The notes: generated from the sequence alone by a model not told the origin. A stretch of DNA of 64,000 nucleotides from JAJZSS01 sp964463505 (GCA_964463505.1 CAYXDC010000003.1:1-64000); one strand, 5' to 3'. Positions 1 to 9,238 are shown, counted from the stretch's first letter. Numbers and translations: made by a program.

Positions 1-159
1 TGTTTATTGTGATCAACTACATTACTATTTTATATCTATTTTGTCTAGGTTTTAGAGATAAAGAAATTAAAATCAGCTTCAATCAGTCGATTTCTAGGCT
101 GGTGGTAGAATTATCACTCAGGGGAAGTGGATTTTCATCATTCTCTACGGGAGCCCAAC

Positions 160-1605
160 ATGCCACACATTCAGTCCAATCCTACCCATCCTGTCTTTCA
201 CATATTATCTGAAGAACAAGTGCAAGCCATTCATCAGGCTAGTTTGCAAATCCTGGAGCAAACTGGAATTGATCTGAAGGACCCACAAGCACAGGATTTA
301 TTGCTTGCCAACGGGGCGCGTCTGGGAGCGCGCGGGCGGGTACATATACCAGCTCACCTTGTCCAGGATGCCTTAAATTCGGCTCCTGGTCGCATATCTT
401 TGCACGATCGTCTAGGAAACCTGACGATGCCCCTGGTTTTGGGGAATGTATTTTTTGGCCCAGGTTCAGATACGATCTACACCATAGATGTAGAAACTGG
501 CGAACGGCGGCATGCTCTGGGAGCTGATATTCGCCAGATTTCCCGCCTGTGCGACGCCTTGCCAAATATTTCGTTTGTAATGTCGATGGGTACTCCCTGG
601 GATGCTCCTCGGGCTGACACCTACTTGCATTGCTTTATCGAAATGTTGCGCGGAACGAAAAAACCCCTGGTATTCACTGCCATGGACCTCCGTGATTTGG
701 AACATATTTGGCGTATTGCTGTCCAGGTAGCAGGAAGTGAAGATGCTCTGCGCCAAAAACCTTTCATACTCAACTATTCTGAACCCATTTCGCCGCTGCT
801 GTTTGCCCCCGATCCCGTCCAAAAGCTGATGTTCTGCGCCGAAAAAGGCATCCCGGTCACTTTCCCGCCTTCACCAAACCTGGGCGGCGGCGGTCCGGTA
901 ACCCTGGCTGGTTCCTTGGCTTTGGCGAATGCTGAAATCCTGGCTGGATTGGTGATCCATCAATTGACAGCGCGCGGCGCGCCATTTCTTTATGGGGCTA
1001 ATAATGCTGCCATGGACATGCGCACGATGGTGGTTTGCTATGGTTCGCCAGAATGGAGCATGGGTAATGCTGCGCTAACCGATATGGCGCGCAAATATGG
1101 TTTGCCGGTATGGGGGTATGGCGGCGCGTCTGACTCCAAGGTGGTGGATGCCCAGGCAGGGCTGGAAGCAATGCTCTCGATTTATTCGGCCTACCTGTCA
1201 CGCGCTACTCTAGTGCATGATGTAGGTTATATCGAAGCTGGTCTAACTTCCTCCATGGAAATGATTGTCATCGTCGATGAAATTATTGACATGGTGCGCC
1301 ATATCATGGACGGCATCACCGTGGATGCGAATACCCTGGCGCTGGAGGCAATCGACCGTGCCATGCCAGGTGGGGGCTTCCTGGCTGATGAGCACACATT
1401 ACAAAACTACCGTACTGCTTTATTCACGCCGCGGCTGATCGATCGACAGCGTTTCGACCGTTGGGAGAAAGCGGGTAGCCGGGATCTCTATCAGCGCGCA
1501 AACCAATATGTTCGAGACATCCTGTCCAAACATTCTGTTGCACCATTAGAGCAAGGCGTCGAAGCTGAAATTGAAAAAATCTTGCAAGAGCGGGCTCAAT
1601 CCTGA
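160..1605 (+). CDS. MttB-family (trimethylamine methyltransferase-like) protein, non-pyrrolysine
   Basis: A protein of the MttB superfamily, corrinoid-dependent methyltransferases that move a methyl group from a quaternary amine to a corrinoid protein. The family match rests on the overall TIM-barrel-like sequence, including the Gly-rich SPNLGGGGPVT segment and the C-terminal MEMIVIVDEIIDMVRHI helix. There is no in-frame TAG, so it belongs with the non-pyrrolysine members (relatives of glycine-betaine methyltransferase), and its substrate cannot be named. I chose ATG 160 because GGGAG lies 6 nt upstream; an in-frame GTG at 127 has no better ribosome site. No corrinoid protein or activating enzyme is adjacent, so its partner must lie elsewhere. 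It ends at a strong bidirectional terminator. Confidence 0.85.
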   Translation: MPHIQSNPTHPVFHILSEEQVQAIHQASLQILEQTGIDLKDPQAQDLLLANGARLGARGRVHIPAHLVQDALNSAPGRISLHDRLGNLTMPLVLGNVFFGPGSDTIYTIDVETGERRHALGADIRQISRLCDALPNISFVMSMGTPWDAPRADTYLHCFIEMLRGTKKPLVFTAMDLRDLEHIWRIAVQVAGSEDALRQKPFILNYSEPISPLLFAPDPVQKLMFCAEKGIPVTFPPSPNLGGGGPVTLAGSLALANAEILAGLVIHQLTARGAPFLYGANNAAMDMRTMVVCYGSPEWSMGNAALTDMARKYGLPVWGYGGASDSKVVDAQAGLEAMLSIYSAYLSRATLVHDVGYIEAGLTSSMEMIVIVDEIIDMVRHIMDGITVDANTLALEAIDRAMPGGGFLADEHTLQNYRTALFTPRLIDRQRFDRWEKAGSRDLYQRANQYVRDILSKHSVAPLEQGVEAEIEKILQERAQS

Positions 1606-1635
1606 TCACGGGCTATAACAAACCACTTAAAAAAG

Positions 1636-1679
1636 AGCGGGATTATTCTCGATATCAAATCAGAATAATCCCGCTTTCT
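1636..1679. terminator. Bidirectional intrinsic terminator
   Basis: A perfect 14-bp stem (1636-1649 with 1662-1675) is followed by TTTCT on the plus strand and preceded by an A-run that becomes a T-run on the minus strand. It lies between the convergent MttB-family gene and the esterase gene and can serve both. Confidence 0.85.
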
Positions 1680-1693
1680 ATTCAGTGGGGGTG

Positions 1694-2827
1694 TTAATGA
1701 GCTGTGTTTTGCTGGATCAAGGGTAAATAAATAACCGGCGAGATCAGCTCTTCGAAAAATGCCACGATCTTTTGGGTGGGATATTCCTCGATATAGCGCA
1801 AAGCGCCCATTTCACTGTTATGGTCATAGTCTTCCAGATAAACGACCTCAACAGGTAGACGTTGTGTGCGCATGGTCTCAGCCAGCTGTAGCGTGTGCTC
1901 ATTGAAATAAAGTAGATCATGCTCTGCATGCAAGAGCATAACCGGGGGTAACCATTCGACGCTTAAAACTTGAGTCTGGGGCGATGCATCTGCTAATTCA
2001 GCATTGTCCAGCGGCAGGCCGAAGGTCGGCGCCAAAACGTATGTATAGCTACTCTTAAATGCACTATCATCCAAGTCGTAAGGACCGCTTAAGGCTGCCA
2101 TTCCGCGCAACCCATCCCTCAGATCAACATAATTGGGGTGAGTTCCCATCAGCATAAGTAGGTGCGCACCCGCGGAGTAGCCCACGCCAAAGATCTGGTT
2201 GGGATCACCACCGTGTCCACTGATCCAATCATTCGTCCAGGCAAAAGCCGAGGCAACATCCTGGATATTGTCCGGGTATTCCGCAGCCTTGGTGCGCTGG
2301 GATAAGTTTTCGGGCAGGTTACAGGTCGTGCGATCCGGGCAATATTGGTCAGCTATAAAGGCTTCATCCGAAGTGAGCCGGTAATCAATCACCACGGTAA
2401 TCCAACCCATCTGACCGGTGAAAGACCAGGAGACCGCCTGGAACCTATCCTTGTATCCATCTGTCCAGCCGCCGCCATGCACAAAAAAGATCACGGGACG
2501 ATCCTCCAGCAAAGTAGATCCATCGGCAGGGCGGTAAATATTCAGGGTGTGCATATCATAGCTTTCGATCGGGTTGGTGTCGCCGCTGCGTAGATCGGTG
2601 ATCAGAAAGGGATCTGCATAAGCAAAGCTTTGTGTGTAAATGTCGTAGTTGGTAGTTATTGTTATGGGGACTTCGATAATTGTTCCCCAATCTTCTGGAC
2701 GCAGGGGTTGGGCCAGGCTTACTCGATGCGCGCACACGGCAATCAGGGCCAGCAGAACTGTTGCCAGCCATCGGATGGCTAGTGGGTGTGAAGATATTCG
2801 ATTGATTTTACTTCCTGCAAGTAGCAA
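1694..2827 (-). CDS. Secreted alpha/beta-hydrolase (carboxylesterase/lipase type)
   Basis: An exported or membrane-anchored esterase-like alpha/beta-hydrolase. A hydrophobic N-terminal segment (about residues 17-34) is followed by the oxyanion-hole motif HGGGW (117-121), the nucleophile motif GYSAG (Ser218), a probable acid Asp304 in AEHD and a probable His336 in DHNS, which gives a complete triad of the hormone-sensitive-lipase/carboxylesterase type. The start is a TTG 8 nt beyond the msrQ stop with GAGG upstream, so it is probably co-transcribed with msrPQ. The substrate is unknown. The link with methionine sulfoxide repair is positional only. Confidence 0.8.
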   Translation of the reverse strand: MLLAGSKINRISSHPLAIRWLATVLLALIAVCAHRVSLAQPLRPEDWGTIIEVPITITTNYDIYTQSFAYADPFLITDLRSGDTNPIESYDMHTLNIYRPADGSTLLEDRPVIFFVHGGGWTDGYKDRFQAVSWSFTGQMGWITVVIDYRLTSDEAFIADQYCPDRTTCNLPENLSQRTKAAEYPDNIQDVASAFAWTNDWISGHGGDPNQIFGVGYSAGAHLLMLMGTHPNYVDLRDGLRGMAALSGPYDLDDSAFKSSYTYVLAPTFGLPLDNAELADASPQTQVLSVEWLPPVMLLHAEHDLLYFNEHTLQLAETMRTQRLPVEVVYLEDYDHNSEMGALRYIEEYPTQKIVAFFEELISPVIYLPLIQQNTAH

Positions 2828-2835
2828 AATAAACC

Positions 2836-3552
2836 TCAGGGTTGGGCGCGCGATTTTCCTGCGCGCCAGGATTGCTTCTTTTCCTGAATATCTGGTCGCG
2901 GTTGTTTGGCAGAATGGCGCAGACCGCTTACTTGCCGCCGAATTGCGGGGATGCGCAGCAGCAAGAGCACACCTACGAGCAGACCAAAAGCCAGCGGTTG
3001 TAGGATATCACCCTGCAGGCGCAAGAGATTGCCCTTCTGTGACCAGGCAAAATGAAGCACGACCAGCGGTGCAGCGAGATAGATGAGTTTGTGGAGGCGT
3101 TTCCAGTTTTTACCCAGTCGCTTCATCCACCACTGGAACGAGGTAACAGCCAGAGCAATCAGGATTAACAATGCCGTTGCACCAATCAGGATGAAAGGTT
3201 TTTCGAGGATTGCTTCTGGCAGAAGCTCTAAATCGAAGCCGTAATCCAGCCCAGCAAAGGTCAGGAAATGGCCGAAGGCATATAGAAATGCATATAGACC
3301 CAGAGGACGGCGAATTTTTAACGCAAAGCGCCAGCCAAACAATGTATTGGCAGGTGTGCAAGCCAGAGAAAGCACTAATAGAATCAGGGCAAAATAACCA
3401 CTGCGCTTGGTTAGCTCCTGGATCGGATTCACCGTCAGATTGTCGCTCAGGTAGGCGACGACAAGATAGACAGCAGGTAACCAGGCTGAAACATGCGTAA
3501 TGATTTGCAGCCAGGTATAACTGCCTCCAAGGATGTGGAACTGCTTTTGCAT
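2836..3552 (-). CDS. msrQ: MsrQ-like haem-binding membrane subunit of methionine sulfoxide reductase
   Basis: An integral membrane protein of the ferric-reductase-like (YedZ/MsrQ) family, which passes electrons from the quinone pool to the molybdenum subunit MsrP. About six hydrophobic helices are visible, with candidate haem-ligand histidines in helices (ITHVSAW, AFGHFLTF, VVLHFAW). The length of 238 aa is close to MsrQ from proteobacteria (about 200-220). It starts 3 nt after the msrP stop, so the two are translationally close and form the usual msrPQ pair. The C-terminal tail is Arg/Lys/Gln-rich and probably cytoplasmic. Confidence 0.88.
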   Translation of the reverse strand: MQKQFHILGGSYTWLQIITHVSAWLPAVYLVVAYLSDNLTVNPIQELTKRSGYFALILLVLSLACTPANTLFGWRFALKIRRPLGLYAFLYAFGHFLTFAGLDYGFDLELLPEAILEKPFILIGATALLILIALAVTSFQWWMKRLGKNWKRLHKLIYLAAPLVVLHFAWSQKGNLLRLQGDILQPLAFGLLVGVLLLLRIPAIRRQVSGLRHSAKQPRPDIQEKKQSWRAGKSRAQP

Positions 3553-3555
3553 GGG

Positions 3556-4539
3556 TTAGTAATGGACGCTCAGGTCCATATCCTTATATAGATCAGCGAC
3601 TTCCTCAGCATACCCGTTGAATAGCAAAGTTGGCCGCCGTCCACCTTCTCCAATGCGCCGCTCGCTGGCCTGAGACCAGCGGGGATGATCTACCTCCGGG
3701 TTTACATTGGCATAAAAGCCATACTCATTTGGGGCGATGTCTGACCACAATGTGCCTGGCTCTTCTTCCACTAACTCAATCTTGATGATGTTTTTGATGC
3801 TCTTGAAACCATACTTCCATGGCACAGCCAGTCGTAAGGGCATCCCATTCTGGGCAGGTAGTTCACGGCCGTAAAGACCTGTGACCAGCAGGGCCAGGTC
3901 GTGCATGGCTTCATCCATGCGCAGTCCTTCCTGATAAGGCCAGGGGAACATGCGCGACTTCTGACCAGGCATCTGTTCTGGATCGAATACGGTCTCGAAA
4001 CGCACGTATTTGGCATTTCCCATGGGTTCAACTGCGTTAATCAAGGCTGCCAGCGAGAATCCAGTCCAAGGTATGACCATCGACCAGCCTTCAACACAGC
4101 GCAGGCGATAGATGCGTTCTTCCTGGGTAAATTGTTTTAACAGGTCTTCCAGGCTAAATGTCTGAGGTTTGTGGGCCAGACCACCAACTTCTACTGTCCA
4201 ATTGGTTGCACTCTCACTGCTGCGTGGTTGATAATTCTCTGCCAATGAAGCTACGCCACCTTTATCGGTGGTGAACTCGTAATAATTGTTGTAAGTTGTG
4301 ATCTGTTCGTAAGTGTTCGCTGGATCACTGGATTCATCGGCGAGACCGGGTACTGTCTGAAATTCAGGTGGAATCGCCACTTCTTCGTCTGGGTTTACGC
4401 CGGGTGCACAGGCAGCCAGTAACGCTCCGGCGCTGAGCACCCCAATGCCCTTCATGAAATCCCGTCGCGAGAAGTAAATATGCTCCGGAGTAATCTCGGA
4501 TGAAGGTATAGGTTGTAGTTTGTAAATTTTGCGGTTCAC
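3556..4539 (-). CDS. msrP: MsrP-like periplasmic methionine sulfoxide reductase, molybdopterin subunit
   Basis: The catalytic subunit of the MsrPQ system, which repairs oxidised methionines in exported proteins. A twin-arginine signal (SRRDF, Arg25-Arg26) is followed by a hydrophobic stretch and then LLAAC (Cys44), a lipobox, so the product looks like a Tat-exported lipoprotein. The sulfite-oxidase-type molybdopterin domain follows, with the conserved RCVEGW motif; Cys148 is the predicted Mo ligand. Length 327 aa matches MsrP/YedY (about 330). The ATG is preceded by AAGGAGAT. It heads an operon with msrQ and an esterase. The lipid anchor is unlike E. coli MsrP, which is soluble. Confidence 0.9.
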   Translation of the reverse strand: MNRKIYKLQPIPSSEITPEHIYFSRRDFMKGIGVLSAGALLAACAPGVNPDEEVAIPPEFQTVPGLADESSDPANTYEQITTYNNYYEFTTDKGGVASLAENYQPRSSESATNWTVEVGGLAHKPQTFSLEDLLKQFTQEERIYRLRCVEGWSMVIPWTGFSLAALINAVEPMGNAKYVRFETVFDPEQMPGQKSRMFPWPYQEGLRMDEAMHDLALLVTGLYGRELPAQNGMPLRLAVPWKYGFKSIKNIIKIELVEEEPGTLWSDIAPNEYGFYANVNPEVDHPRWSQASERRIGEGGRRPTLLFNGYAEEVADLYKDMDLSVHY

Positions 4540-4708
4540 GACTATCTCCTTGGCGGTCTAACGATAATTATTTAAGAGTTATGCAGTGCAGGAGAAACTT
4601 CCCTGACCATGCGCGCAATTGCTAATGAGAATAAAAAGATTGATAATGTTTAGATTGTAAAAGATAAATCTTTCAAAAACATTACAGGAAGCTAAAGGCT
4701 TGATGAAT

Positions 4709-5989
4709 TTACGGGCTAGAATCACTCGTCGGGCGGTTTCGGATTGAGAAGATGAAGCGAGTTTCCTGTTCAGGCCGACTTTCTACCCTGATCTGACCTC
4801 CATGAGCTGCGATGATGCCGCGCGCAATGGCTAATCCCAGGCCGGCTCCACCGGTTGACCGGCTGCGCGATTTTTCGCCGCGCGTAAATTGCTCAAACAG
4901 GAATGGAAGATCATGAGGTGAGATCCCCGATCCATTATCCTGTACGATAACTTCGACCTCATCCGCCCGTCGGTTGGCAATTATCTGCACGGTTCCACCT
5001 GGCGGAGTGTAATTCAGGGCATTACTGACCAGATTGTTCAAAACTCGCCCGATGCGTAATGTGTCCATCCAGACTGGGTCCAGGCCAGGTTCAGCACTGC
5101 CCAGGAGATTTATCTCCTGGCGAGCCGCGAGATGTGAAAAACTCTCTAAAGTGTCCGAGATTAAGTCCGCAAGTGAGCTGTCCTCCCGGTTTAATTTTAG
5201 CCCGCCGGCATCGATCTGAGCCATCTCAAACAGGTCGTCGATCAACACCGATAGGGCGTGGATGTCCCGGCGAGCTGTACCCAGGTAGCGTTGTACCGTC
5301 TCAGGGTCTTCAATAACCCCGTCGGCCAGGGCTTCAACAATGGCGCGCACAGAAGCCAGAGGGGTTTGGAGATCATGCCCCACCCATGCAATCAGGTCTC
5401 TGCGTAATGTATCTAACTGCCGTTGTTTTTCATCTGCAGCCTGTAAACGTTCAGCCATTTCGTTGAAAGTATTTCCCAGCGCAGCGATCTCATCGCGACC
5501 TGACGCAGGAGCACGCACCTGCAGGTTGCCCAAAGCCAGAGTGCGGGCGGTTTGATCCAGATTTTTTATTCGATCACTAAGGGCGCTGGTATAAAAAATC
5601 CCGAAAACTACTGCAATACCACCCGCAAACACCAGTAAAACGATTGCCAGATACAGATCGTGCAGGTTGGTGAACATCAGCCAGGCTGTCAATCCGACAT
5701 TCAACAAGGTCAGTAAGCTGGAGAGCACATAGCCCCCTATTAATGTCCAGCGGATGGCAGGTGAGCGGTCCATCCATCCGAAGCGGTAAGCCAGGTAGCC
5801 AGAAATTACGGATATCACCGCGGTGATCAATAACAGCTCCGCCATCAGCCCCAGGTCGCTCATGGGAGGATTCATCAGGCTGTAGAAAAAGCCCAGGCTG
5901 ATAGCCAGGATAAGCAAGACTCCAGCTATATAGCCTGATCCTGATCTGGGCGTCTTAATATCATTTTCCGGTGTCGATAAATGATCCAT
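4709..5989 (-). CDS. Membrane sensor histidine kinase (HAMP, HisKA, HATPase)
   Basis: The sensor of a two-component system. Coordinates along the longer open frame: four hydrophobic helices near residues 26-44, 56-75, 86-111 and 118-139, a HAMP linker at about 140-193, the phosphorylated His in WVGHDLQTPL (His211), the N-box NNLVSNALNY and the DNGSG and GGAGLGLAI nucleotide-binding boxes. With no large outside domain, it probably senses a membrane or intracellular signal. I prefer ATG 5989, 7 nt after the regulator stop with AGGGAT upstream, over a TTG at 6007; this removes six residues. It is co-transcribed with the regulator upstream. Confidence 0.93.
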   Translation of the reverse strand: MDHLSTPENDIKTPRSGSGYIAGVLLILAISLGFFYSLMNPPMSDLGLMAELLLITAVISVISGYLAYRFGWMDRSPAIRWTLIGGYVLSSLLTLLNVGLTAWLMFTNLHDLYLAIVLLVFAGGIAVVFGIFYTSALSDRIKNLDQTARTLALGNLQVRAPASGRDEIAALGNTFNEMAERLQAADEKQRQLDTLRRDLIAWVGHDLQTPLASVRAIVEALADGVIEDPETVQRYLGTARRDIHALSVLIDDLFEMAQIDAGGLKLNREDSSLADLISDTLESFSHLAARQEINLLGSAEPGLDPVWMDTLRIGRVLNNLVSNALNYTPPGGTVQIIANRRADEVEVIVQDNGSGISPHDLPFLFEQFTRGEKSRSRSTGGAGLGLAIARGIIAAHGGQIRVESRPEQETRFIFSIRNRPTSDSSP

Positions 5990-5996
5990 GATATCC

Positions 5997-6686
5997 CTAT
6001 GGCTCAAACTTGTAGCCTACTCCCCAGACGGTTTGGATATATTGTGGATTGGCAGGATCGATTTCGATTTTTTGGCGCAACCGCCGCACATGAACGGTGA
6101 CAGTCCCAGGATCAATATAATCTGAAAGCCCCCATACACTCTCTAAGAGCTGGTCGCGGGTAAATACTTGCCTTGGGTGGCGTGCCATATACCAGAGCAT
6201 ATCGAATTCTTTAGCTGTCAGGTTGATTTCCACATCTCGGACAGAAACCAGGCGTGTGGATGGATCAATACGAAGGTTGGCATACACCACGGGGGCTTCA
6301 GGGGCGCCAGGCGAGCTGGGGCGAGATCGCCGCAAAACCGCGCGTACCCGGCTGACCAGTTCCTGGGGGCTGAATGGTTTGATGACATAATCGTCGGCGC
6401 CCATCTCCAGGCCAGCGATGCGGTCGACTTCCTCGCGCCGCGCAGTTAGCATAATGATCGGTAAGTCGCTTCGTTGGCGTACCCAGCGCGTAAGTTCTAA
6501 ACCATCTACCCCGGGGAGCATTAAATCTAAAACCATAAGGTCAGGGAATTGGCGTTCTAAGGCTTCGATTGCTGATTTCCCGTCTGTCAAACTAACTACC
6601 AGGTATCCAGCCCGACGCAGATACATACCAACCACCTCACCTATACTCGGTTCATCTTCAACGACATAAATCAAGGCTGAATTCAT
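5997..6686 (-). CDS. OmpR/PhoB-family response regulator
   Basis: A DNA-binding regulator, partner of the kinase immediately downstream. The receiver domain has the acidic pocket EDE (10-12), phospho-acceptor Asp54 in LDLMLPG, and Lys103 in VIKPF. The C-terminal winged helix is of the OmpR type (TAKEFDMLWYMARHP, then TVHVRRLRQKIE). I prefer ATG 6686 to an in-frame GTG at 6713. The regulator and kinase are separated by only a few bases. A pair of 9-bp direct repeats spaced one helical turn lies about 55-75 bp upstream and may be its own binding site. Confidence 0.93.
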   Translation of the reverse strand: MNSALIYVVEDEPSIGEVVGMYLRRAGYLVVSLTDGKSAIEALERQFPDLMVLDLMLPGVDGLELTRWVRQRSDLPIIMLTARREEVDRIAGLEMGADDYVIKPFSPQELVSRVRAVLRRSRPSSPGAPEAPVVYANLRIDPSTRLVSVRDVEINLTAKEFDMLWYMARHPRQVFTRDQLLESVWGLSDYIDPGTVTVHVRRLRQKIEIDPANPQYIQTVWGVGYKFEP

Positions 6687-6740
6687 AAATGTTATCCGCT
6701 GGAAAATATACACGGGATCGCTTAACCGCAGGCGAAGAAA

Positions 6741-6760
6741 TGATTACAAGTTGATTACAA
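6741..6760. promoter_or_regulatory. 11-bp-phased direct repeat, candidate response-regulator binding site
   Basis: TGATTACAA occurs at 6741-6749 and again at 6752-6760, an 11-bp period. OmpR/PhoB-type regulators bind such head-to-tail repeats. The site lies in the divergent region between the response regulator (minus) and the GH1 gene (plus), so it could control either or both. Confidence 0.5.
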
Positions 6761-6952
6761 TCCACTCCGTTATCTGTGATGATGCAGAGGGCAAACGGAT
6801 ATCAATGGTTTACGATCACTATGCCAGGAAATTATTTGGATTGCTTACAGGATGTTTGAATAGAGGATACCATATTACTGAATTGCCAAAACCCTCTCAG
6901 CAGACTAAAATATCCAGGTATGTCACTGGTGATTTGATCGAAGGAGTAAGGT

Positions 6953-8281
6953 ATGGCCCAAGCGAACTATCAGTTTCCACGCGGTTTTTTATGGGGATGC
7001 GCGACTGCCTCTCATCAGGTGGAAGGTCAGAACAAGAATAACAATTGGTGGGCCTGGGAGCAACGCCCAGGGCGGATCATGCACGGACAGAAATCGGGCC
7101 TGGCCTGTGATTGGTGGGGAGGCCGGTGGCGAGAAGATTTTGACCGCGCGGTTGAAACTCATCAAAATGCCCATCGCCTATCTGTTGAATGGAGCCGCAT
7201 TCAGCCGGCGCCTGACCGTTGGGATGAAGCAGCGCTTGATAATTATCGAGAGATGCTTCAAGGCCTGGTGGAGCGCAATCTTACACCTATGGTCACTTTG
7301 CATCATTTCAGCGATCCGCTCTGGCTGAGCGAACGCGGAGGCTGGGAAGCCCCGGAAGTAGCGGATCTATTTAACCGCTATGTAGAAAAAACTGTCGAAG
7401 CGCTGGGGGAATATGTTAATTTGTGGGTTACCATTAATGAGCCAAATGTTTTGCTGGCCTCTGGTTACTTCATGGGCGTATTCCCCCCAGGAAAACAAGA
7501 TTTTGGGCTGGCGCTTAAGGTTGCCGAAAATTTAACCCGCGCACATGCCATGGCTTATCAAACAATCCACCGTTTACAGGTACAGGCTCGCGTAGGTATC
7601 GCCTTAAATTACCGTAGTTTTACCCCGGCAAAGGCCTGGTCTCCACTGGATCGCTGGACGGCTGGCATGCAGGGATTGCTTTTTAATGAGATGTTTCCGG
7701 GTGCTTTCCAAACTGGACGGTTGCGATCCCCTGCCTGGTTCAAGCGCATCCCCCAGGCAAAAGGCACCCAGGATTTTCTGGGGATTAATTATTACTCTCG
7801 CGATTTAATTGCCTTCAATCTATTAAAACCAGGCGACCTGTTTGCACGCCGTTTCTATCCTGCAACAGACGAGCTAAGTTCTACGGGTTTTATCGCCAAT
7901 GTGCCGGAGGGGATGTTTGAAGCGCTTAAGTGGGGGCAGAAGTTCAACTTGCCCATCCTGATCACTGAAAACGGTGTTGAAGATGCAGAGGATAAACTTC
8001 GTCCGCGTTACTTGATACAACATCTGCACCAGGTCTGGCGAGCAGTGAATTTTAATTTCCAGATCAAAGGCTACTTTCACTGGACTCTGGTGGATAATTT
8101 CGAATGGGAGCGGGGCTGGACGCAGCGCTTTGGACTGTGGGAGCTGGATGTGGATACACAAGCGCGGCGTAAGCGCCCTAGCGCTGATCTGTATGCGGAG
8201 ATTTGCCGCGAGAATGCCATCTCCTCCGACATAGTAGCGCGTTACGCGCCTGAATTACTTGACCCCCTGTTTCCGGGATAA
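6953..8281 (+). CDS. Glycoside hydrolase family 1 (beta-glucosidase/6-phospho-type unresolved)
   Basis: A retaining beta-glycosidase of family GH1, probably cytoplasmic because no signal peptide is present. It carries the N-terminal FLWGCATASHQVEG signature, the acid/base motif TINEPN (Glu163) and the nucleophile motif ITENGVE (Glu339); the WERGW segment near the C terminus belongs to the aglycone/glycone pocket. Length 442 aa is typical. ATG 6953 follows AAGGAG closely. Substrate specificity (glucoside, galactoside or other) cannot be read from the sequence. It is followed after 3 bases by a GNAT protein, probably on the same transcript. Confidence 0.93.
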   Translation: MAQANYQFPRGFLWGCATASHQVEGQNKNNNWWAWEQRPGRIMHGQKSGLACDWWGGRWREDFDRAVETHQNAHRLSVEWSRIQPAPDRWDEAALDNYREMLQGLVERNLTPMVTLHHFSDPLWLSERGGWEAPEVADLFNRYVEKTVEALGEYVNLWVTINEPNVLLASGYFMGVFPPGKQDFGLALKVAENLTRAHAMAYQTIHRLQVQARVGIALNYRSFTPAKAWSPLDRWTAGMQGLLFNEMFPGAFQTGRLRSPAWFKRIPQAKGTQDFLGINYYSRDLIAFNLLKPGDLFARRFYPATDELSSTGFIANVPEGMFEALKWGQKFNLPILITENGVEDAEDKLRPRYLIQHLHQVWRAVNFNFQIKGYFHWTLVDNFEWERGWTQRFGLWELDVDTQARRKRPSADLYAEICRENAISSDIVARYAPELLDPLFPG

Positions 8282-8284
8282 AAA

Positions 8285-9178
8285 ATGAAAGCAAGTTCTG
8301 CTCTTTTCAGCCCTATATTGGTTTGCCGGCCAGCATTGGCACAAGATACCCCGGCAATGTTGGAGATCACTCGCACAATATGGGACGGGCAAGATTATGT
8401 GCCCTATGAATGGGATCGCTGGCTGCATGATGCTTCAGGCTGTCTAGCTGTCGCTGAGCTGAGCGGCCGGGTGGTTGGGCTGGTGCGATTGACCCAGTTT
8501 GGTGAACAAGATTGGTGGGAACAGGGCTTGCGGGTTCATCCTGATTTCCGAGGTCAGGGGATTGCCAGCCATCTTTATGAATATTTGTTAGCCACATGGC
8601 AGCGTATTGGCAGTGGAACCTTGCGCTTCACAACTACATCAGATCGAGCGCCTGTTCATCATCTGGCTGAACGAACAGGATTCGAGCACGTGGGGGAATT
8701 TACCGCATTTATGGCGGAGGCGATCACGGATCAATCGCATCATTTCACCCGTATCACATTAGAACAGGCTGAAGGGGCTTTAACTTTTGCGCAACACAGT
8801 GCCTTGTGGGAGTGGCAGTATGGGCTGCTAACCTGGGGTTGGGAATGGACTACGCCAGAACTCAAATGGTTCCTGGAGGTCGTTGAAAAGGGGCATGCCT
8901 GGTGGTGGAAAAACAGGCAAAGTCTGGTTCTGGCCTATATTGATGAAGATGATGATGATCATGTCCAATCGCTGGCGGTTGAGTTGTTGGCTGGGCCTTT
9001 GGAGTTTGCTGTCGAGGTACTGTTGGATTTCCGTCGTCTGGCAGGGGCAGAGGGATATAAACAAGCCTTGTGGGTCGCCTCATTGAGAGATGAACTGGCG
9101 CCTGTCCTGAAGCAGGCCGGATATATTCGTAGCTGGGATAATTCAGTTTATCTGTATGCCAGGAAACATGCTCGATAG
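8285..9178 (+). CDS. GNAT-family N-acetyltransferase
   Basis: An acetyltransferase of the GNAT superfamily. The acetyl-CoA pyrophosphate-binding motif is visible as RGQGIASHLYEYL near residues 83-95, preceded by the beta-strand VVGLVRLTQF. The remaining C-terminal half (about 150-297) is weakly GNAT-like and may be a second, degenerate domain, since 297 aa is about twice the size of a single one. It begins 3 bases after the GH1 stop. The acceptor substrate is unknown. Confidence 0.8.
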   Translation: MKASSALFSPILVCRPALAQDTPAMLEITRTIWDGQDYVPYEWDRWLHDASGCLAVAELSGRVVGLVRLTQFGEQDWWEQGLRVHPDFRGQGIASHLYEYLLATWQRIGSGTLRFTTTSDRAPVHHLAERTGFEHVGEFTAFMAEAITDQSHHFTRITLEQAEGALTFAQHSALWEWQYGLLTWGWEWTTPELKWFLEVVEKGHAWWWKNRQSLVLAYIDEDDDDHVQSLAVELLAGPLEFAVEVLLDFRRLAGAEGYKQALWVASLRDELAPVLKQAGYIRSWDNSVYLYARKHAR

Positions 9179-9189
9179 CAGAATGGCTA

Positions 9190-9198
9190 TGGTATAAT
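9190..9198 (+). promoter_or_regulatory. Extended -10 promoter of tRNA-Ser
   Basis: TGGTATAAT, an extended -10 element (TGn followed by TATAAT), lies about 41 bases upstream of the mature tRNA. No good -35 is visible, as expected for an extended -10 promoter. Confidence 0.6.
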
Positions 9199-9238
9199 CC
9201 TGCACGCCTGCGGGGAGTAAACCGCTTGGCAAGTACTC

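Noticed and set aside
9..212. Short open frame at the window start
   Set aside because: No ribosome site, no recognisable product, and it runs into the start of the MttB-family gene in another frame.
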